Assembly (NCBI GenBank): GCA_020634455.1
Contig: JACKBQ010000001.1
Coordinates: 868,001 to 932,000 of the forward strand
DNA length: 64,000 bases
DNA from: Ardenticatenaceae bacterium
Lineage (GTDB): Bacteria; Chloroflexota; Anaerolineae; Promineifilales; Promineifilaceae
Direction: 5' to 3'
The position numbers were made by a program, and so were the translations under genes. Below, piece after piece: positions 17,446 through 27,235 of this stretch. Below the pieces are notes generated by a model. The model saw only the letters and a list, made by a program, of their open reading frames with translations, did no database searches and was not told the DNA's origin. Every line of letters begins with the position of its first letter. Position 1 is the first letter of the stretch.

Positions 17446-20400
17446 TTGTACTTGGAGCAATGGTTCATTTTGGGAACAAACGATGCGCGTTTGGTAAAAA
17501 ATTGGCGCTGGTGGAGAACGGCCGTGTTTTTAACACTCGTTCTCCTGCTCAACGTTGGCGCATCCTCCCTGCTTGCCCAAGACGCCCCGCCAGCCGCTGA
17601 GGAACGCCTGGCTGCCGCCCAAACACTCCTCAATAGCATGAGCCCCGCCGAGCGCGTTGGCCAACTCTTTTTAGTGACCTTCCAGGGCGACCGCGCAACC
17701 CTGGAGAGCGACATTGCCGATTTAATTACCAACTACCACGTTGGCGGCGTCGTGCTATCCACCGAAAACGACAACATCACCGGCTACGGCGATCCCGACA
17801 ACATTACCGGGCAAACCAGCGAACTAATCCGTAGCCTGCAAAGTTTAGCGCTGCGCGGGCTGCCCCTGCCAGAAATTGACGCCACAGACGTAGAAGAAGG
17901 ATCCGTCCCCCCCACACCAGAACCACCAGACCCATTCACTCCCATCCCCCTGTTCATCGCTGTGGCCCACGAAGGAGACGGCTACCCAAACAGTACCATC
18001 CTCAATGGGCTTACCGATGTGCCCAGCAATATGGCCATCGGCGCTACCTGGCGGCCAGCTTTGGCCCAGCAAGTTGGAAAAGTTGTAGGAGAAGAGTTGG
18101 CTAAACTGGGCATTAACATGCTGTTTGGCCCGTCGCTGGATGTGGTGGAAAACCCCGATCCGTTCAGCGCCAGCGACCTGGGCGTGCGCTCCTTTGGCGG
18201 CGATCCGTACTGGGTGGGCGTGATGGGCAGCGCCTATACCGCCGGGGTACATCTGGGCAGCAACAACAGGATTGCCGTCATTCCCAAGCATTTCCCCGGC
18301 TTTGGGGCCAGCGACCGCCCACTGCATGAAGAAGTGCCCACCGTGCGCAAATCGCTGGAACAGCTGCGCCAGATTGAGCTGGCTCCATTTTTTGCCGTCA
18401 CTGGCGCTGCCACGCGCCCGGAAGCCATCGCCGATGGGCTGCTCACCACCCATATCCGCTACCAGGGGTTCCAGGGCAACATTCGGGCTACCACCAACCC
18501 GGTGAGCCTGGACCCATTGGCGCTGGCGGCGTTGATGGCCCAGCAGGAGTTGAGCAGCTGGCGCACGGCAGGCGGGCTGATTGTGTCTGACAAACTAGGC
18601 GTGCGAGCTGTAGAACGATTCTACGGGCAAGATCAGGGATTTCCGCACCGTGTGGTGGCCAAAGATGCGTTTTTGGCAGGAAACGACCTGCTGTATCTGT
18701 CCGATTTTGCCTTAAGCGACGCACCATACGAAGCACAACTGGCCAATATTATTGACACTATTTTGTGGTTCCAGGACAGGTACCAGACAGATGTGGCCTT
18801 TCAGCAGCAGGTAGATACGGCCGTTCTCCGCATCCTCCAGCTCAAATTAAAATTACACAACGACAGTTTCGACGCCAATGCCTTGCTGGCTACAGACCCG
18901 TTTACCGAAGTGGAAATTCGCAGCGGAGAGGGCGCAGCCACCGTCATTGACGTGGCGCAATCAAGCCTTACGCTGATCGCCCCAGACCCAGAAGAGCTGG
19001 TTGAGCGATTGGTACAGCCCCCCACTGCGGGTGAAAACATCCTCATCTTCACAGACATGCGCACGTTTCAGCAATGCAGCTTTTGCGAACCGGAACCGCT
19101 TATTGGGCTAAACGCTGTTGAAGAGCGGATGCTGGCGCTATACGGACCACAAGCCAGCGCTCAGCTTCAGCCAGAACAAATTAGCAGCTACAGGTTTGCC
19201 GATTTGCAATCTTTTATTGACGCAGGGCCTGGAGCGATCATCTACGACACTTCACCCATAACCCCGACGGTGATTCCCGGCAGTACGCCCACGCCAGAGG
19301 ATGGGCCAACGCCGTTGCCAGCCCCAACCGCCACGCCGCCACCTGCCTTTTTGGTGCAAGAAGATTTGGCTGAAGCAGACTGGATTATTTTTGCCATGCT
19401 GGATCGGAGCGGAGCCAATTCACTGGCGCTGAACAACTTTTTGGCGCGGCGGCCAGACCTGGTGCGCCAGCGGCGAGTAGTGGTGTTTGCCTTCAACGCG
19501 CCATACTATCTGGATTCCACCGAAATTACCCAGTTGGCGGCTCTGTTTGGTTTGTACAGTCACAATGAAGCGGCGATAGATACGGCCGTACGTGCCCTCT
19601 TCCAGGAATTGCCCTTTAACGGCGCGTCGCCAGTAAATATTGCCGGAGCCAGCTATGATCTCTTTTTGCAAACCCAGCCCACCGCCAGCCAGGTAATTGG
19701 CCTGGACGTCACCAACCTGAACAGCGAAGCCGACGCCTCTGCCGGAGACGAGCCGTTTGACGTGAAGGTGGGGGACACGTTGCGCTTACAAACTGGCGTC
19801 ATTTTGGACAACAACGGCAATGCAGTGCCCGACGGCACGGTGGTGCGCTTTCGGCAGCGAGACCGGGTAGCTGGCACCGAAAACATCCTTGGTGAAGTGC
19901 CAACCACCAACGGCGTGGCCCAGCTAGATTACGTGCTGGAAGCTCGCACCGAGGGTGGGCAGTTCCGCATTGTGGCGGAATCTGGCGCGGCTATGATTTC
20001 GCAAGAGGTGGATATTCGGGTCGGCACGACGGAATCCGGCGGTGGGGCGCAGGTTTCTATTATTGACCCCACGCCCCAGCCAACACCAACGGCCGAACCC
20101 AGCCCCACAGCTACGGTAACGGCCACCACGCCACCCACAGATGCCCCGGAACCTACCAGCACGGCCGCCCAACCGCCTCTTCAGCCGCAAGAGCCGGGCA
20201 TTCGCATTGAGCTTTCAGAGTTTGGGCTGTTAACGGCCGTATTTGCCGGGCTTCTTGTCTCCAGTGGGGCAGCGTTCTCGCTGGGCAGGCAGCAAAATGT
20301 GGGGCTAGAGCAGCAAATTGGCTGGCCTTTGTGGACCATCGTTGCCGGTTTGATGAGCTATATCTACTTTAAGCTTGGGCTACCGGGCGCGTCTGCCCTG

Positions 20401-20493
20401 GGGGAAATTCAGATGGGCTGGGGCTTTTTGACAAGCTTTGCCGGTGGGCTGGTGGGCCTTATTGCGTACTGGCTGCGGCAGCGGTTTCGTTAA
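17446..20493 (+). CDS. glycoside hydrolase family 3 (beta-N-acetylhexosaminidase-like), membrane-anchored
   Basis: About 1,000 residues. An N-terminal export signal (VFLTLVLLLNVGASSLLAQ) is followed by a GH3 catalytic barrel with SPAERVGQLF near 65, GPSLDVVENPDPF and RSFGGDP near 230, PKHFPGFG near 285, LLTTHIRYQGF near 335 and IVSDKLGV near 385, where the Asp is the likely nucleophile. A second region and a beta domain lead to a Pro/Thr-rich linker (about 865-910) and then two or three membrane helices at the C-terminus. It probably acts on cell-surface or environmental aminosugar polymers while tethered to the membrane. The start is uncertain: TTG at 17446, 17470 or 17491. Its stop overlaps that of the convergent CDF gene by four bases. 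Confidence 0.8.
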   Translation: MYLEQWFILGTNDARLVKNWRWWRTAVFLTLVLLLNVGASSLLAQDAPPAAEERLAAAQTLLNSMSPAERVGQLFLVTFQGDRATLESDIADLITNYHVGGVVLSTENDNITGYGDPDNITGQTSELIRSLQSLALRGLPLPEIDATDVEEGSVPPTPEPPDPFTPIPLFIAVAHEGDGYPNSTILNGLTDVPSNMAIGATWRPALAQQVGKVVGEELAKLGINMLFGPSLDVVENPDPFSASDLGVRSFGGDPYWVGVMGSAYTAGVHLGSNNRIAVIPKHFPGFGASDRPLHEEVPTVRKSLEQLRQIELAPFFAVTGAATRPEAIADGLLTTHIRYQGFQGNIRATTNPVSLDPLALAALMAQQELSSWRTAGGLIVSDKLGVRAVERFYGQDQGFPHRVVAKDAFLAGNDLLYLSDFALSDAPYEAQLANIIDTILWFQDRYQTDVAFQQQVDTAVLRILQLKLKLHNDSFDANALLATDPFTEVEIRSGEGAATVIDVAQSSLTLIAPDPEELVERLVQPPTAGENILIFTDMRTFQQCSFCEPEPLIGLNAVEERMLALYGPQASAQLQPEQISSYRFADLQSFIDAGPGAIIYDTSPITPTVIPGSTPTPEDGPTPLPAPTATPPPAFLVQEDLAEADWIIFAMLDRSGANSLALNNFLARRPDLVRQRRVVVFAFNAPYYLDSTEITQLAALFGLYSHNEAAIDTAVRALFQELPFNGASPVNIAGASYDLFLQTQPTASQVIGLDVTNLNSEADASAGDEPFDVKVGDTLRLQTGVILDNNGNAVPDGTVVRFRQRDRVAGTENILGEVPTTNGVAQLDYVLEARTEGGQFRIVAESGAAMISQEVDIRVGTTESGGGAQVSIIDPTPQPTPTAEPSPTATVTATTPPTDAPEPTSTAAQPPLQPQEPGIRIELSEFGLLTAVFAGLLVSSGAAFSLGRQQNVGLEQQIGWPLWTIVAGLMSYIYFKLGLPGASALGEIQMGWGFLTSFAGGLVGLIAYWLRQRFR

Positions 20494-21449
20494 TTGAGAC
20501 TTGGCTTTGGGGCAGACACGGCCGTTTCCACTTCAACCTCACCCGCTCCCCGATGCAACCCAATATCTTCCCAAGAAATTGGGTCTTCCGCTGGCTCTAA
20601 ATGCGTAAACACAGACACAGGTGCAAGCGCACGGCGCAAATCCAGCTCGATGGCCTCTAGCAACGTGTGCCCCTGCTGCACCGACCACGCCCCCGGAACC
20701 TGCACATGCACCGACACAAACCGATGCGCCCCGGATTGGCGGGTGCGCAAGGCATGGTACTGCACCTCGTCGCTAGCGTAGCTGTCTAAAATGGTGCGAA
20801 CCCGGCAAACTTCTTCCGCTGGCAAAGAGGTGTCCATGAGGCCATTAACGGCCGTTTTCACCAACGACACCCCCGTCCGCACAATGTGCAGCGCCACCAG
20901 CAGCGCCAAAACCGGGTCCAGCCATTGCCAGCCTGTCAGCCAAACGGCCAGCACACCCACAATCACCCCGCCAGACGTCCAGACATCGGTGAGCAGGTGG
21001 CGGGCGTTGGCCATAAGCGTCAGCGAATTGTGTTGGCGTCCGACGCGCAGCAGCACCAGCGCCGTCAGGCCGTTGCCCACCGCTGCCAGCATCGAAACCA
21101 ACAAACCCACGCCAATTTGTTCCAATGGTTGAGGAACCAGCAAACGCTGTACGGCCGTCCAGCCAATCATTAACGCAGCCACCAAAATCAAGCTGCCTTC
21201 AATGCCACCGGCGAAATATTCTGCCTTGCTGTGGCCGTATTCATGCTCCTCGTCTGGCGGCTGGGCAGCAATGGTAAGGATGATGAGGGCAAAGACGGCC
21301 GTTACCAGATTCACCCCGGATTCCAGCGCGTCAGACAGCAAACCAACGGAGCCGGTAAGCCAGTACGCCGCCGCTTTTAAGACGATGGTAAAAACGGCCG
21401 TAGCAATCGAGAGCCAGGCAAAGCGCGTGAGTTGATGTCGGTCTTGCAT
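20490..21449 (-). CDS. cation diffusion facilitator (CDF) transporter
   Basis: About 319 residues from ATG 21449; an upstream in-frame ATG at 21485 adds 12 unlikely residues. It has six hydrophobic segments in two bundles with metal-site motifs: GSVGLLSDALESGVN near 30-45, HEYGHSKAEYFAG near 75, and NARHLLTDVWTSGGV near 145-160, giving the Asp and His-x3-Asp ligands. A cytoplasmic C-terminal domain with RTRQSGAHRFVSVHV follows. The family exports Zn, Fe, Mn or similar divalent cations in exchange for protons. No His-rich loop is seen, so the metal is not predictable. Convergent with the GH3 gene. Confidence 0.88.
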   Translation of the reverse strand: MQDRHQLTRFAWLSIATAVFTIVLKAAAYWLTGSVGLLSDALESGVNLVTAVFALIILTIAAQPPDEEHEYGHSKAEYFAGGIEGSLILVAALMIGWTAVQRLLVPQPLEQIGVGLLVSMLAAVGNGLTALVLLRVGRQHNSLTLMANARHLLTDVWTSGGVIVGVLAVWLTGWQWLDPVLALLVALHIVRTGVSLVKTAVNGLMDTSLPAEEVCRVRTILDSYASDEVQYHALRTRQSGAHRFVSVHVQVPGAWSVQQGHTLLEAIELDLRRALAPVSVFTHLEPAEDPISWEDIGLHRGAGEVEVETAVSAPKPSLN

Positions 21450-21626
21450 CGCTGCATTGTGGCAAAATCCAGCGCAAATATCCATATCAGCGGTTCAACT
21501 TTCATTTAGTTTGGCCTAAGCAGGTGGGGAAGATGTGCTTAATACGGCCGTTCAGCCTGGCTAAATCCGTGAAAAGTAACAAGTGGTTCTTGCACTGACT
21601 TCTTACTTTCACTTTTCACTCTTTTA

Positions 21627-22646
21627 CTACTCCCCTACCTCATACATCTGCCGAATATTTGGCACCAGGTACTCATCAAACGCCCGATTGACATCATACT
21701 CCGGTTGCCAGCCCCAATCCTTCCGCGCCTGCTTGTCATTCAGTCCCGCAGGCCAGCTATCCACAATGCCCTGGCGGTTTTTGTCTGGGTCAAAAGAGAC
21801 CTGCGCGTTGGGGAAGCGACGCTGCACCTGCTCCAAAAATTCGGCCGCAGAGAGGCTAAAGCTGGTCACGTTGTACACCAACCGATTCAGTTGCTCACGA
21901 GGCGCTTCCCACAGGCGCAACAGCGAGACGATTGCATCGGGCATGGCCATGAAGGGGATGGTGCTGTCTTCGCGCACAAAGCAGCGGTACGGCTTGCCCT
22001 GCGCCGCCGCATGCAGCATCTCCGGGCCGTAGTCGCTGGTGCCGCCAGAGGGCACCGTCAAGGCGCTAATCAGCCCCGGAAAACGCACGCTGCGGAAGTC
22101 CAGCATGGTGGGGGTGGTTTCAGCCAACTGTTGGTAAGAGTGGCTGTAGTAGCGCCCCAGCTGTTCGCAGTACAGCTTGTTGCAGCCGTACATTGTGGTG
22201 GGATAGTTCCAATCCCACTCGCGCACGTAAAAATCACGCGCTTTGGTGGGCAAATCAGGCAAACCGTAGGCAGCAATGGAGCTGGGGAACATGAAGCGCA
22301 CGGGCTTGCCGCGCTGCTGCGACTGGTCGGCAGCCAATTGCAGCAAATTCAGCGTACCGTTTACGTTAACCTGGTGGGCCAGCTCGGGCGAGAATTCGCT
22401 GCGGGTAGAGAGCAAAGCTGCCAAATGGAAGATTGAGTCGAGTTCATACTCGGTGACCAGCCGGGCAAACAGTTTCTGGTCTAAAATATCGCCGATGATG
22501 TGGTGGGAACGGCCGTTTAACCGTTCTGGCAGTCGCTGCAAATCCAACGTCAACAGCGTATATTCGCCCCCATTCGACAAATATTCCACCAACGCCTGTC
22601 CAATTTCACCCGCTGCGCCAGTAATCAAAATTGCCTTTTTACGCAT
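21627..22646 (-). CDS. SDR-type NAD-dependent epimerase/dehydratase, L-threonine 3-dehydrogenase-like
   Basis: A protein of 339 residues starting at ATG 22646, with AGGAG eight bases upstream. It carries the Rossmann motif GAAGEIGQ near residue 12, the Ser of PSSIAAYG near 130, and the Tyr-x3-Lys pair in YGCNKLYCEQLG near 160. The later block FPGLISALTVPSGGTSDYGPEM and the PFMAMPDAI region match short-chain threonine dehydrogenases more closely than UDP-sugar epimerases. The likely reaction is NAD-dependent oxidation of L-threonine to 2-amino-3-ketobutyrate, in the cytoplasm. No kbl-like ligase gene is adjacent, so the assignment rests on sequence motifs alone. Confidence 0.8.
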   Translation of the reverse strand: MRKKAILITGAAGEIGQALVEYLSNGGEYTLLTLDLQRLPERLNGRSHHIIGDILDQKLFARLVTEYELDSIFHLAALLSTRSEFSPELAHQVNVNGTLNLLQLAADQSQQRGKPVRFMFPSSIAAYGLPDLPTKARDFYVREWDWNYPTTMYGCNKLYCEQLGRYYSHSYQQLAETTPTMLDFRSVRFPGLISALTVPSGGTSDYGPEMLHAAAQGKPYRCFVREDSTIPFMAMPDAIVSLLRLWEAPREQLNRLVYNVTSFSLSAAEFLEQVQRRFPNAQVSFDPDKNRQGIVDSWPAGLNDKQARKDWGWQPEYDVNRAFDEYLVPNIRQMYEVGE

Positions 22647-22823
22647 CAGTTGTGCTCCTGTAAAAATTGCGGGCCACATGCCACATTGGCCCAAATAGTT
22701 CAGTAGGATGCCGGTATCATATCACGATCTTTGCAACAGTTCCGCCCGATTGACGTAGTAAAAAAGCATGTGATAATCTTAAATTCAACCAAATTTTCAA
22801 GGGCCTTCATGAGCGCATGCCAA

Positions 22824-22875
22824 CCTCCGGGAGGTTTTCGGCACCGTCAAGGCCATTTATCAATCCTCCCGGAGG
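22824..22875. repeat. paired CCTCC(C/G)GGAGG hairpin, copy 2
   Basis: CCTCCGGGAGG at 22824-22834 and its reverse complement CCTCCCGGAGG at 22865-22875 lie in the leader of the AI-2E-type permease gene, 23 bases before its start codon. A separate AGGAG serves as ribosome site. The region lies between divergent genes, so the hairpin is not a terminator of an upstream plus-strand gene. Confidence 0.6.
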
Positions 22876-22897
22876 ATTATTTACACAGGAGCGTTGA

Positions 22898-24166
22898 ATG
22901 AGCCAAGAGCAACCATTGCCAACTGACCCACATGGCCAGGAATCGCCGCCCTGGTCGCGCAGCACCAAAATAATTGTGACCGTGGCGGCAATTTTGCTGG
23001 TTTTGTGGCTAACTTACCGCTTCCAAACCCTCATTTCCCAAATTGTCATTGCTGCCATTTTGGCCTACATCATGAATCCAATTGCGGTGATGATTGACCG
23101 ACGCACCGGTCTGAAGCGCACAACCGGCATTCTGATTGTCTATTTGCTGCTGGCGTTGGCGGTAATTGGCGGATTTGTGGCCCTGGGCTTTGCTGCGTTT
23201 GAGCAAGTCACCTCGCTTATTGACCAGGTGCCGACGCTGATTGAAGAGACAACGGCCGTGATCGAAACATTCACCGCCCGCACCGAACCTTTTGTGATTG
23301 GCCCCATCTCATTTAGCCCAAGCATTATAGACCTTGAGCTTATTCAAAATCAGCTACTAAGCATGGTAGAACCAGCCGTTAGCCAGGGTGGGCAGTTGGT
23401 CACCGATTTTGCTACGGCCACTATCACCACTTTGGGCAACATGCTGTTCGTCTTCATCATTTCCATTTATCTGGCCATCGAAATTCCGCTGCTGGGCGAG
23501 CGTGTGGCGGGCATGGCCCAAATGCCTGGCTACCGCAAAGATGCCGAACGGCTGCTGCGTGAATTCGGCCGTAGCTGGAGCGCCTACCTGCGTGGGCAGG
23601 TCATTTTGGGGCTGATTATTTTTGTGGTGGTGTGGCTGGGGCTGGCCATTTTGGGTGTGCAAAATTCGTTGGCACTGGGGCTGCTGTCTGGTCTGCTGGA
23701 ATTTGTGCCCGTGCTGGGGCCAATTATCGGCGCGGGTGCAGCCATTTTGGTGGCTTTTTTCCAGCCAGAGACGCTGGCAAGCATGGCCAACTGGCAGTTT
23801 GCGGGCATTGTGCTCATTTTTATGCTGATTGTGCAGCAGCTAGAAAACAACATTTTGGTACCGCGCATCGTGGGCGAATCGCTCGATTTGCATCCGCTGA
23901 TTGTAATGGTGGGCGTGTTTATGGGCAGCAGTCTGGCGGGTATTTTGGGAGCCATTTTGGCCGCGCCAGTGGTGGCCACGCTCAAGCTGCTGGGCATCTA
24001 CGCCTGGCGCAAAATGTTCGACCAGCCGCCGTTTCCGCATCCAGAAAAAGAGCTGGGGGAATCTGCATCCGCTAAATTAATTAAGCGGGGACAGGCGCTG
24101 TTGCCCAAACGCAAAGCCAAACCAGACCAACCTGCGGCAACAGAACCGGAAAACAGTCAAAAATAG
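22898..24166 (+). CDS. AI-2E family transporter (PerM/YdiK-like permease)
   Basis: 422 residues with the family layout. Two N-terminal helices (about 24-65) follow a polar head, then a third helix, an amphipathic/soluble segment (about 100-190) and four or five further helices, including VILGLIIFVVVWLGLAILGV and LGLLSGLLEFVPVLGPIIGAG. Near the end come the conserved NNILVPRIVGESLDLHPLIVMVGVFMGSSLAGILGAILAAP block and a charged Lys-rich tail. Members export or exchange small molecules (AI-2 or Na+/H+ in some), so the substrate is open. The start has CAGGAGCG seven bases upstream. The long leader holds the paired hairpin. Confidence 0.88.
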   Translation: MSQEQPLPTDPHGQESPPWSRSTKIIVTVAAILLVLWLTYRFQTLISQIVIAAILAYIMNPIAVMIDRRTGLKRTTGILIVYLLLALAVIGGFVALGFAAFEQVTSLIDQVPTLIEETTAVIETFTARTEPFVIGPISFSPSIIDLELIQNQLLSMVEPAVSQGGQLVTDFATATITTLGNMLFVFIISIYLAIEIPLLGERVAGMAQMPGYRKDAERLLREFGRSWSAYLRGQVILGLIIFVVVWLGLAILGVQNSLALGLLSGLLEFVPVLGPIIGAGAAILVAFFQPETLASMANWQFAGIVLIFMLIVQQLENNILVPRIVGESLDLHPLIVMVGVFMGSSLAGILGAILAAPVVATLKLLGIYAWRKMFDQPPFPHPEKELGESASAKLIKRGQALLPKRKAKPDQPAATEPENSQK

Positions 24167-24247
24167 GCCAAAAGGGCAAAAAGAAAAGCGTCCAATTGCG
24201 GTACAATGAGCAGCAAGATTGTTTGTGGCAGTTGGGATCGCTAATAT

Positions 24248-25312
24248 ATGACGCACGATGAACTGTTTAAGACGGCCGTACAAAAAGCCAAATCTGGTGA
24301 TCATGATCAGGCGCGTTCGCTGCTGCTTTCGTTGGTAGAAGCCAATCCCCAATATGAACTTGCCTGGCTTTGGCTAAGTGAACTCGTTGCAGAGCCAGAA
24401 GACAAAATCATCGCCCTGGAAAATGCGCTCACAATCAATCCGCAGCGCCCCCAAACCAAAACGCGGCTCGCCCAACTGCGCCAAAAATACCCACAATTCC
24501 AGAAACCACCCGCCGACAATTTTTCTATCAACGGCCGTTTCCTACCTGATCAATCCGTACTGGCGACAGATGAAGAGATTCGCTGGGCCAAAATTAGGGA
24601 ACTGTTTGCCGAACAGCAAGTGGCAAACGGCCGTCAGGAACTGGCCGCCTTTTTACGTCGCTACACCCACCATGAAGAAGCGTGGTGGCTCATGGTGCAA
24701 CACGCCGATTCGCAGAAAAACTTACTCACTGCACTGGATCACCTGCTGCGACTCAACGGCAGCCACCCAGAAGCGCCCAACTACATTGCCAAAATCCAGC
24801 CAACCGATGAGGAATTTTTGCCAATGGCCCGGCTTTATGAGCGGATGGAGGAGTGGGAAACGGCCGTTCGCTACTACAAACGCACCCTCAAATCCCCCAT
24901 CAATGCCGACCGCCTGCTGGCTAAAAAGCGTCTGCCCCATGCCGAAGCTCAGGTCAAGCTCGGCAAAATCAAATACACCAGCCCCACCGCTACCGTGCTG
25001 CGGTTGGCCAGCGGCCCCATGCTGCTCTATGCCATGCTGGTGCTGGTTCAGGCCGGATTAAACCCACTACACGCCTCGCCATTTCTTTGTTTGGGCAACC
25101 TCGCCTTTGGGGCAGGGCTGCTGCTGTACAGCGGGCTAGCTCATACGCCAGACCACCCCTGGATAGAGAAATTGGGGGAAACTGCCGTATTCCAAAACAG
25201 ACAACGCATCCGCCTGTTCAGCCTGGCGCTGATCCTGCTGCCCATTCTGCTGCTGCTGATCAACACCATCGCCCGCTTGCTCGCGTTTGATCTAGGACCC
25301 ATTGACCTATGA
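24248..25312 (+). CDS. TPR-containing membrane protein
   Basis: A 354-residue protein. The N-terminal 75 residues hold TPR-like helices (AVQKAKSGDHDQARSLLLSLVEANPQYELAWLWLSEL, then ALTINPQRPQTKTRLAQL). A second helical region to about 245 includes WETAVRYYKRTL. The C-terminal third has three to four hydrophobic segments (PMLLYAMLVLVQAGL and following, ending LALILLPILLLLINTIARLL). TPR parts bind partner proteins; here they would face the cytoplasm. The stop overlaps the rhomboid start by four bases (ATGA), so the two are translationally coupled and may act together at the membrane. No specific function is recognisable. Confidence 0.7.
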   Translation: MTHDELFKTAVQKAKSGDHDQARSLLLSLVEANPQYELAWLWLSELVAEPEDKIIALENALTINPQRPQTKTRLAQLRQKYPQFQKPPADNFSINGRFLPDQSVLATDEEIRWAKIRELFAEQQVANGRQELAAFLRRYTHHEEAWWLMVQHADSQKNLLTALDHLLRLNGSHPEAPNYIAKIQPTDEEFLPMARLYERMEEWETAVRYYKRTLKSPINADRLLAKKRLPHAEAQVKLGKIKYTSPTATVLRLASGPMLLYAMLVLVQAGLNPLHASPFLCLGNLAFGAGLLLYSGLAHTPDHPWIEKLGETAVFQNRQRIRLFSLALILLPILLLLINTIARLLAFDLGPIDL

Positions 25313-26007
25313 TTCCCTTATCAAATTTGCAGCCCAACCGGTACACCAGCTTGCCCATCATGACCCTGACGTTGATCGTGGTGAATATGCTAGCGTTGAT
25401 TTTGCAATTTTTGCTGCTGGAATTCAACCGCGATGGCTACTTTCAGCTTATTTTCCTCTTTGGCAGCGTGCCCACTTTTGTTATGAGCCAGCAAGGAGCT
25501 GGGGCGCTGGCCTCCATCACCTCCACCTTTTTGCACGGCGGCCTTTTGCACCTGGCCAGCAACATGCTCATCCTTTGGGCCTTTGCCCAGCGCGTTGAAG
25601 ATGCTTGCGGCCCATGGCGCTTTCTGGCGTTTTACCTCTTCTGCGGCGTTGTGGCCGACATCATCAGCACCATGAGCCGCTCTACCGAAGCAATTCCCGG
25701 CATCGGAGCCAGCGGCGCGGTGTACGGCATCATGGCGGCCTATCTCATTTTGTACCCAAAAGGCCGGATTCAAATGTTGATTTTCTACGGATTTGGCTTT
25801 TGGCGCGTGCCCTTCCGCGCCTACTGGGTCATCCTCTTCTACTTCCTCACCGAAATTCCCAATGCCCTCGGCGTGTTGCTGATTGACGATGTGCAATCCA
25901 GCGTAGCTCATTGGGCACACCTGGGCGGCTTCTTCGCCGGAACACTCATCTTCCTGTTTTTGCGACCCGACGCCTTCCATCGCTTTCGCAACGAACTGCC
26001 CTTATAA
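25309..26007 (+). CDS. rhomboid-family intramembrane serine protease
   Basis: 232 residues and six membrane helices. The nucleophile is Ser135 in GIGASGAVYG and the catalytic His is His204 in HWAHLGGFFAG; the HGGLLHLASNMLILW block of helix 2 carries the conserved His and Asn that line the active site. Rhomboids cut transmembrane proteins inside the bilayer. Coupled with the TPR protein upstream by a four-base overlap. All key residues are present, so it should be active; the substrate is unknown. Confidence 0.92.
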   Translation: MIPLSNLQPNRYTSLPIMTLTLIVVNMLALILQFLLLEFNRDGYFQLIFLFGSVPTFVMSQQGAGALASITSTFLHGGLLHLASNMLILWAFAQRVEDACGPWRFLAFYLFCGVVADIISTMSRSTEAIPGIGASGAVYGIMAAYLILYPKGRIQMLIFYGFGFWRVPFRAYWVILFYFLTEIPNALGVLLIDDVQSSVAHWAHLGGFFAGTLIFLFLRPDAFHRFRNELPL

Positions 26008-26075
26008 GAAAGGGCGAGGCGGTTGGATGAAGGTTTTACGCAAAATATATCTATTGGCCAACCGCCTCGCCCTTA
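26005..26075. terminator. bidirectional hairpin terminator
   Basis: The arms AAGGGCGAGGCGGTTGG (about 26009-26025) and CCAACCGCCTCGCCCTT (26058-26074) pair perfectly over 17 bases across a 32-base loop. It lies between two convergent genes, and its right arm includes the stop codon of the minus-strand quinone oxidoreductase gene. Confidence 0.75.
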
Positions 26076-27092
26076 CCTTTCTGGCGGTATTTCTGGGCGT
26101 ACATCCGCACCTGCCCGCACGGCCAAAATAACCTTGCCGATGTTCTTGTTTTGGGCCACGTAAGCGTGCGCTTCTTGCGCCTGCTGGATGGGAAACACCG
26201 TGTTAATGATTGGTTTTAGCTCCCCAGAGCGAAGCAGCGGCCAATAACCAGCCTGGAACTGCTGGGTAATCTTCACTTTTTCAGCGGGCGGCCGCGAGCG
26301 CAAGGTAGAACCGATAAGACGCAGCCGCTTGCTCAATAGTTGCCCCATGTTCATTTCGCCGTGAGTGCCCCCCAGCAAACCAATGTTAACTAAACGGCCG
26401 TATCGCTTCAAAGCCCGCACATTTCTATCCAGATACCCACCGCCCACCGGGTCCAAAATCAGATCTACACCCTGATCTTGGGTTGCGGCCAAAACCTTCT
26501 CCAAAAAATCTTCTTGCTTGTAGTTGATCGCCAGCTCCGCCCCCAGCTTGCGGCAAGCCAGCAGCTTCTCATCGCTACCTACCGTCACGTAAGCGGTAGC
26601 GCCTGCCGCGTTGGCCAGTTGGATGGCCGCCGTGCCCACGCCGCTGGCCCCGGCATGAATCAGCACCGTCTCCCCAGAAACCAAATCCCCTTCCAAAAAA
26701 AGGTTGACATAAGCAGTGTACCACACTTCGGGAACGGCCGTTCCCATCGCAAACGACCACCTTCGAGGCAGCTTCAGCAGCATTCCGGCCGGCACCGCCA
26801 CCTGCTCTGCGTAGCCCCCACCCGGCAGCAAGGCACAAACGCGGTCACCCACCTGCCACTCCTCCACATCTTCACCTACGGCAGCGATAACTCCCGCCAT
26901 TTCCAGACCCAGGATGTCAGTGGTTCCGGCGGGTGGCGCATAACCACCTCGCGCTTGCAGCAAATCGGCCCTGTTTACGGCCGTTGCCCACACATCCACC
27001 AGCACCTCATCCGGGCCAAAAGAAACGTCCGGCACCGTTTCCCAAACCAAAACCGGATTTTTCCTATCCTCTTGCACCACAATTGCTTTCAT
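26073..27092 (-). CDS. NAD(P)H:quinone oxidoreductase, zinc-independent MDR family (PIG3-like)
   Basis: 339 residues from ATG 27092, with AGAGGATT just upstream; a longer frame to 27137 is unlikely. It has the GroES-like N-terminal domain (AVNRADLLQARGGYAPP near 45, LGLEMAGVIAAVG near 70), then the NADPH-binding core with VLIHAGASGVGTAAIQLA near 145, DLILDPVGGGY near 210 and the GKVIL end. The catalytic zinc ligands of alcohol dehydrogenases are missing, as in quinone reductases. It likely reduces quinones or enones with NAD(P)H in the cytoplasm. Convergent with the rhomboid gene across the shared terminator. Confidence 0.85.
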   Translation of the reverse strand: MKAIVVQEDRKNPVLVWETVPDVSFGPDEVLVDVWATAVNRADLLQARGGYAPPAGTTDILGLEMAGVIAAVGEDVEEWQVGDRVCALLPGGGYAEQVAVPAGMLLKLPRRWSFAMGTAVPEVWYTAYVNLFLEGDLVSGETVLIHAGASGVGTAAIQLANAAGATAYVTVGSDEKLLACRKLGAELAINYKQEDFLEKVLAATQDQGVDLILDPVGGGYLDRNVRALKRYGRLVNIGLLGGTHGEMNMGQLLSKRLRLIGSTLRSRPPAEKVKITQQFQAGYWPLLRSGELKPIINTVFPIQQAQEAHAYVAQNKNIGKVILAVRAGADVRPEIPPER

Positions 27093-27235
27093 AATCCTCT
27101 GCCTTCCCTGCCAAACCGGATGCCACCAACCAGACATTCGGGTAAACTTGATTTAGTGGTTAGTGGCTGGTAATAGTGTTCCCTAAAATTAGCCACCAAC
27201 AAACCAGCCACTGCTTTCGAGGAGAGTATCACAAG

